DNA of 64,000 bases from Gnetum montanum (lineage: Eukaryota; Streptophyta; Gnetopsida; Gnetales; Gnetaceae). The DNA is taken from contig MNCI01008863.1 of NCBI GenBank assembly GCA_015680685.1, positions 55,267 to 119,266 on the forward strand, given 5' to 3'. The notes under the pieces were generated by a model. It worked only from the letters and a program-made list of their open reading frames with translations. It made no database searches and was not told the DNA's origin. Shown here one piece after another: positions 21,236 to 31,799 of the stretch; positions within the stretch are counted from its first letter, which is position 1; the number at the start of each line of letters is the position of its first letter. The position numbers were made by a program, and so were the translations under genes.

Positions 21236-22149
21236 GGTGACTTCGGTAGCTTAATTTTATTCTCCATGTGGCCTATATATGCATTGTAATGTTGTAACAT
21301 GTTTTGTTTAGTTGGTTTTCTTAGAGTTGTGTTTATAGGATGAAGCCTAAAGCCAGCAAAAGGATGCAACTCATTATGGTAGCAAATCACCACATGACCT
21401 TGATATGCAAGATTTGGTAAGTTTATCCTACTATGTCAAGAGAACTTGTACCATCACCCTTCCTCTATACTTCTTGAGCCAAGCCCCATAGCTTGATTAT
21501 AGCCTTCCATACCTTGAGCAACAATGTTAACTCATGTTTACCACTCATGCACTATAGCCCTATAATATATGTTTAGCATGCTCCATCCTCTAATATACTT
21601 AAATGTAACACAACTCATTTAGTGGAAAATCCACTAAGTCCATCAAGTGTAACACACCTCATTCCATGGGATAACCCTTAAGTCCATTGAGTGTAATGCA
21701 ACTCACTTAACAAGAAAACTATGTCAAACTAGCCTTAGCAATGAAACCCAATGAAGGTTTCACCTTATAAGAAAAAAAAAAGAATAAGGAAAGCAAATTT
21801 CCAAGGAGCAAAATGACCAGAGAAGCCTCAAAGCCCAATGGATGAAAAACTCTTGCAACGAAGTGGTTGGTTCCTCAAATGCATTTTGCAAGCAACCAAC
21901 ACTTCAAAATATGTCAATACCACACTACAGTTGTGGTGGGAACACTTGGAATGCATTGTTAGTTTCCATGACCATCTCCTCGATTACCACTACCATTCCT
22001 CCATCATAGCCCAATCCCATCATCACAAGGACTCTTTAACATGGTTTGACATGACTTGATCAAGTGTGGAGAGGGTACACTGGTGATGGACCTATAGTGG
22101 TGTTTTGTATTCTTTATCTATGCCTCTTAGGTTAATCCTCGAGACACCA
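21236..22149 (+). other. 3' noncoding region of element A, with 44-bp repeats
   Basis: No coding sequence is supported. Between 21,604 and about 21,735 the motif TGTAACACAACTCA recurs three times at exactly 44-bp spacing (21,604, 21,648, 21,692). The matching region of B (25,075-26,030) is its reverse complement with moderate divergence, including the repeats at about 25,520-25,655. Confidence 0.65.
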
Positions 22150-22164
22150 ACAAAGAGGGGCCAA
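22150..22164 (+). promoter_or_regulatory. Polypurine tract of element A
   Basis: ACAAAGAGGGGCCAA immediately precedes the LTR start TGAAACACC. Copy B has AACAAGGAGGGGCCAT at the same place. It primes plus-strand DNA synthesis. Confidence 0.75.
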
Positions 22165-23527
22165 TGAAACACCATCAAACTTGCATGTTGAAACCTTTGT
22201 AATTGCATCCCATGAAACCCAAGCTAATATTTTATTGTAAGTGTGAAGGTTGCAATCCATAAAGGGGCAGTCTCACATGTTTCATACTTTTGGGGCTGAA
22301 AAATGCTTCATGACCAAAGCCTCCTTCCCCAAGTGAAAAGAGCCACCTAGTGTCTATATTTGGGCTTGGTAGAGTTAAAAATTCCTTTTGGAATGCCAAA
22401 AATGGTAATTTGATGGGTTTTTTTGAGGGGTATACATTTCTCTACACTGACACACCCCTTGTAGGAGGTCAACCAGCTAGGAGACTTCAAGGCTAGCATG
22501 GAAGAGTGGAAGGGGGTAGAACTCACCTACCCTAGCATGGAAAGTAGGGGTGACCTAGCTTGGAGGAGTTGACCTTCACCCCCAGCATTGACCACTCATC
22601 CCCCCTTAACGTTGACACTCTTCCCCTATAGGGAGGGGGTCGGTCAGCTGGGAGAGAGGGGGTCAGTCAGTTAGGAGAGAGGGGGTTAGATAGTGTGGAG
22701 GGTGAAGATAGCTAGGATGCATGGGAATGGATCTTACTTATCCCCTTGAACATGGTAGCTAATTTTCAATAATTTGGCAGTCAATTTGCAGCAAATCAGT
22801 CAACAATTTGGCAGCCAATTTGTAGCCAATTAGTTAGCCAATTTGTAGCCCAAATCATGACCATAACCCTATAAAAACAAAACCTTGGTACCATGTCAAG
22901 GTTCCACACTTTGGTAATTCAACACCCTTGGCATTTTGGCATCCAAGAACTCTTGCTTCCTTAGCAAAAATGAAACTTCTTGAGGATCTATGAACTTTAG
23001 ATGTTAATGTTACCCCCTGCGATCTCCAAATCCTAGCATGGTGCACTTTGGCTACCCCAATCCTTCACATTTTCCTAACCCCAGTAGTAACCAACATTGT
23101 AGATCTAAGGTGGTGACAAAGAAGTTTTGATAGCATTGGGAGTGGTAGAGATATTGGATCATGGAGTTGATCATGGATTCAATGAGCTCTAAACCCTTGC
23201 CCAAGTGAACCCCTCTTTGCCCCCCTCTTGGACATCAAATTTGTACATCCCTTTAAACTCATTGTTTGTTTGTTTAATAAAGCTTATTATTTTATTTTGT
23301 GTATAAGTCTAGATAAATTGTTATATTTTTAGTGCATTACTTTATAGATTTGCATCTTCTTTCTTTGTTACCCCTATTTTGCACCCTCCTTATGTCCTTG
23401 GATGATCTACTAGATCATCTAGGGCACCTTGGATCCCATTTTTCCTATGGAGGCCCTAGGGGATTCAAGGTTAAGTTGATTATGATTGAGAATCCTTGGC
23501 TTTTCTAGTGACTAGGATTTTCTGTCA
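22165..23527 (+). repeat. 3' LTR of element A, 1,363 bp
   Basis: It starts TGAAACACCATCAAA after the polypurine tract and ends TTCTGTCA. Two other copies share start and end structure: the B 3' LTR (23,725-25,059) and a solo LTR (27,947-29,378). U3 (22,440-22,760) is rich in G-runs and CTAGCATGGA motifs that resemble the internal tandem array. A TATA box lies at 22,870-22,877, about 705 bp from the start, in CCATAACCCTATAAAAAC. Confidence 0.85.
22870..22877 (+). promoter_or_regulatory. TATA box in element A LTR
   Basis: TATAAAAA in the context TAACCCTATAAAA. The solo LTR has TATAAAAC at 28,628-28,621 at a similar distance, and element C leader sequence has TAACCCTATAAATA at 45,984-45,997. 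Confidence 0.6.
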
Positions 23528-23724
23528 TAACATATGCTTCTTTAGGACTATTAGGTTTACTTTTGTGTTGGTTTAAGGCTCTAGTAGTCCAAGCCTCTAT
23601 AGAATTTTTGAAATGATATACTAAAAATACATCTTGACAAAATGATATACCATGTACTTAATCGATAGTTATGTAAACTTGGCTTTCTCCTCATACTTCA
23701 GTGCCTTCATCACTTGAAGGGTGT
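23528..23724. other. 197-bp spacer between the 3' LTRs of elements A and B
   Basis: This sequence is not shared by the three LTRs. It is probably the original target DNA, or a remnant of it, between two independent insertions. No feature is visible. Confidence 0.5.
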
Positions 23725-25059
23725 TGCAACCAAAAAATTTGATTACTAGAAAATTGAAAGTTCTGACATAGTAGCATCAACCCAGAATTCCTAGGGCCTT
23801 CGTAAAATGGAATATAGGGTACCTTGGATAGTCTAGTAGATCACCCAGAGACTTAGAGAATGAAAACTAAATAATGCAAAAAAAGAAAAAAAATAATGTG
23901 TATTTGAATAACCAAAAGTAAATACAAATTGTACACAAGACTAAAAATTTAAAATTTATTCAAAAAATAAAGAATGAGTTTAATAGATGTGTACAAGATG
24001 TGCTTGTAGGTTGACTTGGATAGGGGTTCAAAGTCCATTGAAGTTGATGTAATCCACTTCATGATCCAAATGCTCTACCACTCCTAGTGTTATTGAACCT
24101 CCTCTTCTACTACTCTAGATCTGCAACATTGGCTACTACTAGGGGAGTGAGAAATGTGAAAGATTTGGGCTATTAGAATGATCTATGTTGGAAGTTGAGG
24201 ATCCCAACATGGATGCCTAAAGTTCATAAATCCCAAGAGGGGTAACGGGTGGAGGGGTAACAAAGCCACAGGGGTTCCATGCTAGAATGCTACAAGAAGC
24301 TACATTTCTGCAAGTTTACAAGAGCTCTTACGTACCAAAAAATGCCAAAATGCTCAAAATGCCAAAGTGTGAAATTTGGTTGCAAATTGGTTGACAAATT
24401 GCTAGAAATTTTGGCGACATATAGGTGAAATAGGTGTCCAAATTGAAAGGGATTACTATGTATGGAAAGTTCCATACCCCCATGGCCATTCCATTTACTA
24501 TAAATAGTAACAAAATCACACCATTCAAATTAGCTTTGTTCTTCCACACTAGACCCTTTGCCATCCTTGTTGGAGTGCATGATCAATGTTGAAGTCAATG
24601 GAATGTTGAAATCTGGTTCATGTTACTTCTACGTTGGGGGAAAAGGTCATACCCCCTCCTCCACACTATGCATGAATACCATAACCCTCCATGCTAGGAT
24701 TAGCTTAAATCTACCCCTCTACATTAGGGGTAGGTGAACTACACCCCTCATGCCTACATTTCTAGTGTAGAAAGTGCCATACTACTCATAAAACCCATTA
24801 AAGTGCCATTTTTTGACATTCCAAATTCATTTTTAACCCTCCAAGCCAAAATATAGATAGTACATGACCTTTTTCACTTGGAAGATGAGGCTTTGACCAC
24901 TTATAAGGCAATTTTCAGTTCCAAAAGTATGAGATATGTGAGATTCCCCCTGATGGGTTATAATCTTCAAATTTATCATGACGTTTTGCCTTGGATTTCA
25001 TGGGGTGAAAGCTACATGATGAAAAATGGTTACAACATGAAAATTTTGGTGGTGTCTCA
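23725..25059 (-). repeat. 3' LTR of element B, 1,335 bp
   Basis: On the minus strand it begins TGAGACACCACCAAA at 25,059, after the polypurine tract, and ends GGTTGCA at 23,725. It aligns with the A LTR and the solo LTR. A segment of about 80 bp that carries the TATA box in the solo LTR (near 28,600) is missing here: the sequence passes directly from ATGCCAAAGTGTG to AAATTTGG near 24,370. U3 contains CCATGCTAGG-type motifs at 24,650-24,780. Confidence 0.85.
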
Positions 25060-25074
25060 ATGGCCCCTCCTTGT
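25060..25074 (-). promoter_or_regulatory. Polypurine tract of element B
   Basis: The minus strand reads ACAAGGAGGGGCCAT directly before TGAGACACC. Confidence 0.75.
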
Positions 25075-26030
25075 TGTTTTCTATAGGATTGACCTAAGAG
25101 GCACTGATAAAAAATACAAAACATCACTACAAGTCCATCACTAACGTTCCCTTTTTGCACTTGATCTAGTTGTGTCAAACCATGTTGAAGAGTACTCATG
25201 ATGATTGAGTAAGGTTACGATGAGGAGATGGCAATGAGGTCATAAGGAAATGGTTATGAAGGTTGAAAATGCATTCCAAATATTGACACCATGGCTATGA
25301 TGTGGCACAAACATGTAGATTAAGCAATTTAGGTTGTATACTTTATGTTTAGAAGTGAAGTTCACTTGGAACATGTATTTGAGGAACCAACACCTCTCTC
25401 CAAAGTTCTTTGGCCATTAGTCTCCTCTCTTTACATGTTCAGAGCCATAGGTTCACAATTTGCATTCCTTTTTTGTGGGATGAAACCTTCATTGGGTTTA
25501 TATTCCAAGGATGGATAGATATGGTTTTCCCATTGAGTGAGTTGTGTTATACACAATGGACTTGAGATTTTTCCCATCAAATAAGATGTGTTATGTCTTA
25601 TGGACTTAATGATTTCTTACTAAATGAGATATGTTATGTTCTAGTGGAATTGGAGGTGGAACATGACTAAAGGATGTCATATGGCCATACATGCATGAAT
25701 GTCAGACATTGGTCAACATTGTTGCTTAAGGTATGGAAGGTTATAGTTAGGCTATGGGGTTAGACTCAAGGAGTGGTGCTAGATGAAGGACAATGGTACA
25801 AGAACTCTTGACACAATAGGAAAAACTCACTAAATTATGCACATCAAGGTAGCATGATGAATTGTTATAATAAATTACACACTTATAATGGCTCCAGGAT
25901 TCATCAAGCAAACACAGCTCCAAGAGGACAAGAAAACGAAGCAAAGAAAACATGTTGTCACATTACAATGCATATGGCTACGTAGTATCATGAGATGATG
26001 AACAAAGCCAGAGCTACCTAGGATACCAAA
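25075..26030 (-). other. 3' noncoding region of element B
   Basis: Homologous, in reverse, to 21,236-22,149 of A, including three copies of the 44-bp repeat at about 25,520-25,655 (GTGTTATACACAATGGACTT-type). Open frames here show no resemblance to known proteins. Confidence 0.6.
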
Positions 26031-26175
26031 GTTGCTAGTTTAAGGCTATGGTGGATCATGATACTAATTAAGGCCCTATTAGGTTGTAGTGTCAATTTAA
26101 GATCATAGTAGACCATGGTGCCAATTTAAGGCCTTGGTAGGCTATATTGCTAGTTTAAGGCCTCAGCAAGTTGTT
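26031..26175 (-). repeat. Five 29-bp units after integrase, copy B
   Basis: Five exact-length 29-bp units on the plus strand; a typical one starts GTGCCAATTTAAGGCCTTGG. They lie 51 bp beyond the integrase stop (26,226), matching copy A. Confidence 0.85.
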
Positions 26176-27946
26176 GAAAGATTCATGAAAGTTTGCTTGA
26201 TGTTGGATATGAAGGTCATTGTAGGCTACATGTAGTATGGCTTTAGATAGGAATGATTAACTGGATTGGCCAACTTATTTCCATCAATGTGTGTGATTCT
26301 AAATGCTCCATTGTCATAGGCTATGGTGACTAGGAAGGATCCTTCCCAATTAGCCAATAATTTATCTACGTGCTCATGAATGGATTTAAGGACTAGGTCA
26401 TCTTTCTTTATTTTATGCTTGGTCTAGTTATGATGATGCTATCATTTTTTCCTCTCTTGATATTGCTCCATGTGACTAAGCTTTCACACCCGTTGCTCCT
26501 CCATTGAGTCTAGGTCTACAGTCTACAACTCCTTACTTTGTTCATCATTAATGAAATGGTTCAAGGATACTTAGAGAAATGGAACCTATAATTCAAAAGG
26601 TAGAAAAAATTTAGAACCATAAAGTAGGCTGTAATGAATTACATCGGTGTCTGTATGGTAGATTATCTGATAGGCCCAAAGTACATGAACAAGTTGCTCA
26701 TGCCATTTGCGCTTGTTGTTGTTAAGCATCTTCTTGAGCAAGTTGATGATGACCTTGTTGCTTTCTTCTACTTGTCCATTGGCTTGGGGATAATAGGATA
26801 ATTAGAAAGAATGTTTAAATTATTTGTTTCTTGGATACTAAATTTTGGTCCATTATTTATGACTATGATCATGGGTATGCCAAAATGGGCTACTATGTTA
26901 TCCAAAATGAATTTATAGACTTGTGCAGATGTTGTCCTTATCAAGGGAATAGCTTCAACCCACTTGGTAAAGTATTTAGTTGTGGTGATAATGAAGTTAT
27001 GCCCTGCAAAATACTTAGGTGTTAGAAGTCCAATGATATCCAACCCCCATCATTGAAATGGCCAAGTGATCTAAGTAGTATGTAACTTAGTCAGCAGTAC
27101 ATGTGTGAGATTCCTATGCTACTAGCATGTGTCATAGGTCTTAACCTCCTATATGCAGTCACTTTACATATAGGATTAGTATTAATCTAATCATTTAATT
27201 TTAGTAGCCATGGCTCTAGGTCTTATATGTCCATCACAAACACCCTCATGAACCTTCTCTAGGACTATTCTGGCTTTGGCTTTGCTTAAGCATACTAACA
27301 ATATGCCATCGTAGGATCATCAAAATAATGTGTTATCACCTACTATGAAATATTTTTTAGATCATTTACATACAATGTCCTTTTGAGAAATAGCCAGGCC
27401 TTGTGAAGGTTCACCATTCATAATGTAAAATTTAATATCCTCATATCAAACCTTGGTGGGAGCAATATGAACTACAACCATAAAGGTATTCTCAATGCCC
27501 CATGTGATAGGGATAGCATAGTTCATAGTCAAGGTGGAAAACTTACTAAACACATTTGGCATAACATTGATGGCTAATGTTGTAATGGCATCGACCATGG
27601 AATTCTCATTTTGAGGTGTATGTGGGATATCAACATCTATAAATTGTTGTAACCATTGCTTCCTTAAGTCACAATAAGATTGCAAATGTTTGGATTTGCA
27701 TGCATAAACCTTAGTTACTTGGTTAACCACAAGTTGGGAATAACCTTTGATCGTTAAGTGCTTGATTCCAAGGTCATGAGCTACCATCATCCCCTTGATT
27801 AAACCCTCATACTCTGCTATATTTTTGATTCATGGAAACTCAAAACTATAGGTGAAGGGTCAGATTTCATCAAATGGGAATGTTATGATGGCAGTGACAT
27901 TGGCCCCATGGGTAGTTGAAGCTTTGTCAATATGCATGCTCACTAT

Positions 27947-29378
27947 TGCAACTAGAAAAATTGATTGTTAGAAAACCAAGAGATCTTGTGTAGTAGCCTT
28001 AACCCTGAATTCCTAGGGCCTTTGAAAGAATAAGATTCAAGGTGCCCTGGAAGGTTTGGTAGTTCACCTAGGGACTTATAGAACACAAAACAAATGATGC
28101 AAATAACAAGAATACAAATCTAGAAATCAAAAGCAAAATATATTGAACATAAACTAAAATATTGAAACTTTATTTAAATAAATAAAGAATAAGTTTAGGG
28201 ATGTGTATAAGAATTACCCATGAGAAAGCAAAAGGGGGTTAATTGGAGTAGGAATTTAGAGCCTATTGAAGCCGATGTGATTTGCTTAACAATCTAGGTG
28301 CTCAACCACTCCTGATGTTGTCAAACCTCCTCTGCTACAACTTTAGATCTACAACTTAAGTCACTACTAGGGGTGAGAAAAGTGAGAAATTTGGTTGCTA
28401 GATTGCTCCATGATGAGGGTTCGTGATCCCAAGAATGTAACATTGACACCAAAAATCCACAGGTCTCAAGGGGAAAGCAAAGGGGGGAAACAAGGATATC
28501 CACATTGGGAGGCTCTAAGAAGCTATGTATTTGCAAGGCTGCAAGAGCTCTTGGAAGCCAAAATTGCTATGTGCTTGAAGATGCCAAAGTGTGGAAGCTC
28601 AAAGGGGTGTTGGGATTTTGGTTTTATAGGTTTTGGACCATGATTTTTGCTGCAAATTGCTAAAAATTTCTACCTTGTATAGGTGAGATGGATGCCCAAA
28701 TTTGGGGCATATATAGTAAGTACTAGACCCCCATGGCCATTTCATTTACTATAAATAGTAATGGGGGAACACCTTCTATGCTTGAGGTAGATCTTCCACA
28801 CTTAGCCTTCTGCCATGCTTGTTGAAGTGGTTGGTCAATCTTGAAGTCGTTGGAGTGCAAAATCTTGCTCATGTTACTTCCACATTGGGGACATGTAGTT
28901 TCCATGTTGGGGATGAAGCCTCCATGCTGGGGGGAAACTTCAACATTAAGTGGGGAAGGTCTCCAAGTTGTGCATGAAGTCTCCATGCTAGAGGGGTGGG
29001 GGATGTAGTTTCCATGTTAAGGAGGAAGCCCCTACCCCTCCATGTTGGGAGTAGATGAGATTTACTCCTTGCAGGTGTTTCTAGCATAGAAAAGTGTATA
29101 CCCCCTATAAAACCATTCAAATTGCCATTGTTGGCATCTTAAAAGGCATTTTTGAGCCATCCCAACCTAAATATAGATACTAAGTGATGTTTTTCACTTG
29201 GAGAATGAGGCTTTCATCGCTTATGAGGAATTTTTAGCCTCAAAAGTATGAAATATGTGAGATTACGCACCATGGGTTGCTATCTTCACATTTACAACAA
29301 AGTTTTACCTCAAGTTTCATGGGGTGAAGGTTACATGATGAAAATTGATTACAACATGCAAATTTTTGTGGTGTTTTA
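27947..29378 (-). repeat. Solo LTR of the A/B family nested in element B
   Basis: A 1,432-bp sequence collinear with the A and B 3' LTRs over its full length, starting TAAAACACCACAAAA (TG changed to TA) at 29,378 and ending AGTTGCA at 27,947. No element body adjoins it. On both sides the interrupted RNase H frame of B continues. U3 (about 28,860-29,100) contains several CCATGCTGGGG and CCATGTTGGGG motifs. A clear 5-bp target duplication was not found; the flanks GTAAC and GTGAG (minus strand) are only loosely alike. It indicates insertion followed by LTR-LTR recombination. Confidence 0.8.
28621..28628 (-). promoter_or_regulatory. TATA box in solo LTR
   Basis: TATAAAAC on the minus strand, 750 bp from the LTR start, comparable to 705 bp in the element A LTR. 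Confidence 0.5.
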
Positions 29379-31071
29379 GTTACCTCATAACCCTTAGGAA
29401 TTTGGCTAATGGTGGTTACATGTTCATCAAGAAACTCATGATCTATCATTACTTGGTCATCAACACACAAAAGAACAAGTTGTATGGCTATGGCTTAAAC
29501 TTTCATTGAGGATTGAGAGATATAATGAAGGTAAAAATTCATTGTTATGGCTTTCCATCGAGCTATATGACTACTCTCATAGATATTTATCATTATGGCT
29601 CCAAGCATGTTATCATTGCAAATGAAGTTGACCTAACTTTTGAAGAGGTCGTGTCTCCACTTCTTTAATGAGAAGAGTAGTACTTCTCCACTTAATGTAT
29701 CAGGTATCATGGACAAGTAATACATGGCTAAGGTAGTATACTAGCATCTCTACCCCATTATCATGTTTCTAATAGAGTAGAGACACAATGGATGTGTTGG
29801 AGATGGTAAGGTAGATGTAAAATGGTTTACCCTCATATGGAGGATAGACTATTGGTAGTTCTGCCAATTCTTACTTAAGTATTTTAAAGGCTTCTTGGCA
29901 TTGAGCCATTCATTCTTAATAAACTCATTTCTTAAGAAAGTGTTGCATGGGTTGTAACTTATTTATAAGGCTAGCAATAAACCCATGGATAAATTGTAAT
30001 TTTCCTTGTAATCCTTGAAGCTCCTTAAGGTTAGTAGGTTTTGCTAATTTGGATATGATCCTAGCCTTATTAGGATCAACACATATCCCTACCTTAGATG
30101 ATATAATGCCAAGCATCTTACCAATCTTGACACCGAAGACACTTCTTGGGATTGAGCCTAAGTTCATACTTAAGGAATCATTTAAGTACAAAGTCTAGGT
30201 CATGTGCATGGTTGTTGGATACTTTGGACTTAATAGCTATATTATTTATGTAATCATTAAGCAAACCTAACATGTAGTCACTAAAGATATACATCATGGC
30301 TCTCTGGTAGGTTGCTCTTGCATTTTTAATGCCAAAGGACATCATGATATAGCAAGCGGTATCCCAAGGGGTCATGATGGTTGTACTAAAGTACTAATAT
30401 TATAGGTTGATCCTAATCTTGTTATATCTTAAGAATCCATCCATGAAGAATAATAAGGCATGTCTAGCTATAGTCTCAATTAGTTGATCAATAATAGAAA
30501 AAGGAAAATCTTCTTTGATAGTTTCCTTATTTAGATCTTAGAAATTGATGCAAATATAGATATTCCCATTCTTCTTAGGGACTATCACTATGTTGGACAC
30601 CCATTCCTAATGAAACCAGCTTAGTAGAGTTTTATGATTTCATCATAGACTGCAAAGGCCAAATCAAGTGTAATATTGTGTACTTTCTTCTTGATTGGTC
30701 TAATGCTCAGATCAAGTATGATGTTGTGTTGTACTAAGCATGGGTGTAGACCTAGCATATCTTCATATGACTAGGAAAAGGCTTTAATATTATCTTATAG
30801 AACTTTGGTGATGTCTTGATCCTATTAAGGCTCTAGTGAGGAACTTAGTTTTATAGTTTTCTCCTTACCATTGTGTGTCATGATAGGAACCTCAAGTAGA
30901 GATTATTTAGTAATGTCACTAGCCTCTTGGTCAAGAGTTTTGACTAGGTTTTTAGGCCATTCTATAGATTACTCTATCAAGGCTATGTGGCCGACAAGAC
31001 TCTCAGGCTCAAGATCTAGGTAATCAAGGTTAATACACCACTCAACATCATCATGGGGTCCCTGTAGGCAC

Positions 31072-31374
31072 AAGGGAAAACTGATATGCTTTCATGTACT
31101 CATACTTTAGTCTTGCATGTTAACCATAAACACATTAAGTGGCATCTAGGTAAAGATGAATAAATAATGTTAAAATGCTATAACATTATGTAAATCCATG
31201 TTATAAAGTTATGTAAATCCATGCTATAAAATGCAAACACAAGGAAACAAGATTGTATAAGGATATAAGAGATAGCAAGAGATCAATAAAATGAAATAAG
31301 GGCTACAAAAAGGTCAAGAAAAGGCTAGATAAGGTTGAAACAATCATAAGAAGATAAAACAATGATTAACTGAG
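31072..31374 (-). other. Leader before RT frame, copy B
   Basis: Immediately upstream of the RT frame the minus strand shows CCCTTGTGCCTACAG, a candidate 3' splice site. The rest is A-rich with no recognised feature. It corresponds to 17,806-17,972 of copy A. Confidence 0.4.
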
Positions 31375-31450
31375 ATCACAAGCTTACTAGTTTAAGGCCT
31401 TGGTAGGCCATGATGCTAGTTTTAGGCCTTAGCGGGCCATGAATACATGG
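31375..31450 (-). repeat. Two 29-bp units before RT, copy B
   Basis: CTAGTTTAAGGCCTTGGTAG and a second, similar unit. They correspond to the isolated units at about 17,506 and 17,776 in copy A. Confidence 0.7.
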
Positions 31451-31799
31451 TGCCAAATGGTGTTTAGGGAAGATTAGACCCCACCATTCAATACCAATCA
31501 AAGGCTAAACAAGGATATACATGGCTATAATGTATAGAATAAATGCAAACACATTAGGGTAGAAGTAGTATTAAGGCCAAACAAAATCAACAATGTAACA
31601 ATGGTTAAAATAGGTTGTAATACAATGAAACAAGACCAAATAAGGCAAAGTAGGACATATATGGTGGATTATGGCCAAAATATGGTAAAAAAGGATTAGA
31701 TTTTTTCATTTTGAGGCCATAGAGGACCATTGTTTAAGGCTACAAGGCTATTTGTGTAAGGTTAAGCATCAACAAAGGCTATCTCTAGGTCATTTGGAC

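Larger units (their letters stand above)
5005..23527 (+). mobile_element. Element A: giant Tat/Ogre-like Ty3/gypsy retrotransposon, 5' truncated
   Basis: Order on the plus strand: gag-protease (5,010-8,383), 29-bp repeats (8,667-8,898), antisense spliced gene (14,365-9,225 on minus), tandem array (14,850-17,405), isolated 29-bp units (about 17,506 and 17,776), RT-RNaseH-aRH-integrase (17,973-21,080), 29-bp repeats (21,114-21,235), 44-bp repeats (21,604-21,735), polypurine tract and 3' LTR (22,165-23,527). The second, archaeal-type RNase H and integrase wording (YFTKWVEAIPL) place it in the Tat lineage. The 5' LTR and gag start are missing; element D sequence abuts at about 5,000. Element B has the same order in inverted orientation, which is the main reason for treating this as one unit. 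Confidence 0.75.
26226..31071 (-). pseudogene. pol: RT-RNaseH-aRH-integrase ORF of element B (decayed, split by a solo LTR)
   Basis: It starts after a good acceptor (TGCCTACAG, ending 31,072). The RT palm is present: TACYIMMSFGIKNARATYQR at about 30,355-30,296. Its YxDD box reads YINN (30,252-30,241), so both catalytic Asp are Asn. RT connection GVKIGKMLGIISSKVGI is near 30,125-30,075 and thumb LKELQGLQGKLQFIHGF near 30,033. The solo LTR (27,947-29,378) splits the second RNase H: PKGYEV lies on one side and MHIDKAST on the other. Its DSQLVVN motif reads GYSQLVVN, so a further catalytic Asp is lost. The integrase core (27,043-26,790) keeps WVEAIPL but has INNGPKF instead of TDNG. The stop is at 26,226. 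This copy supplies the palm that A lacks. Confidence 0.85.
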
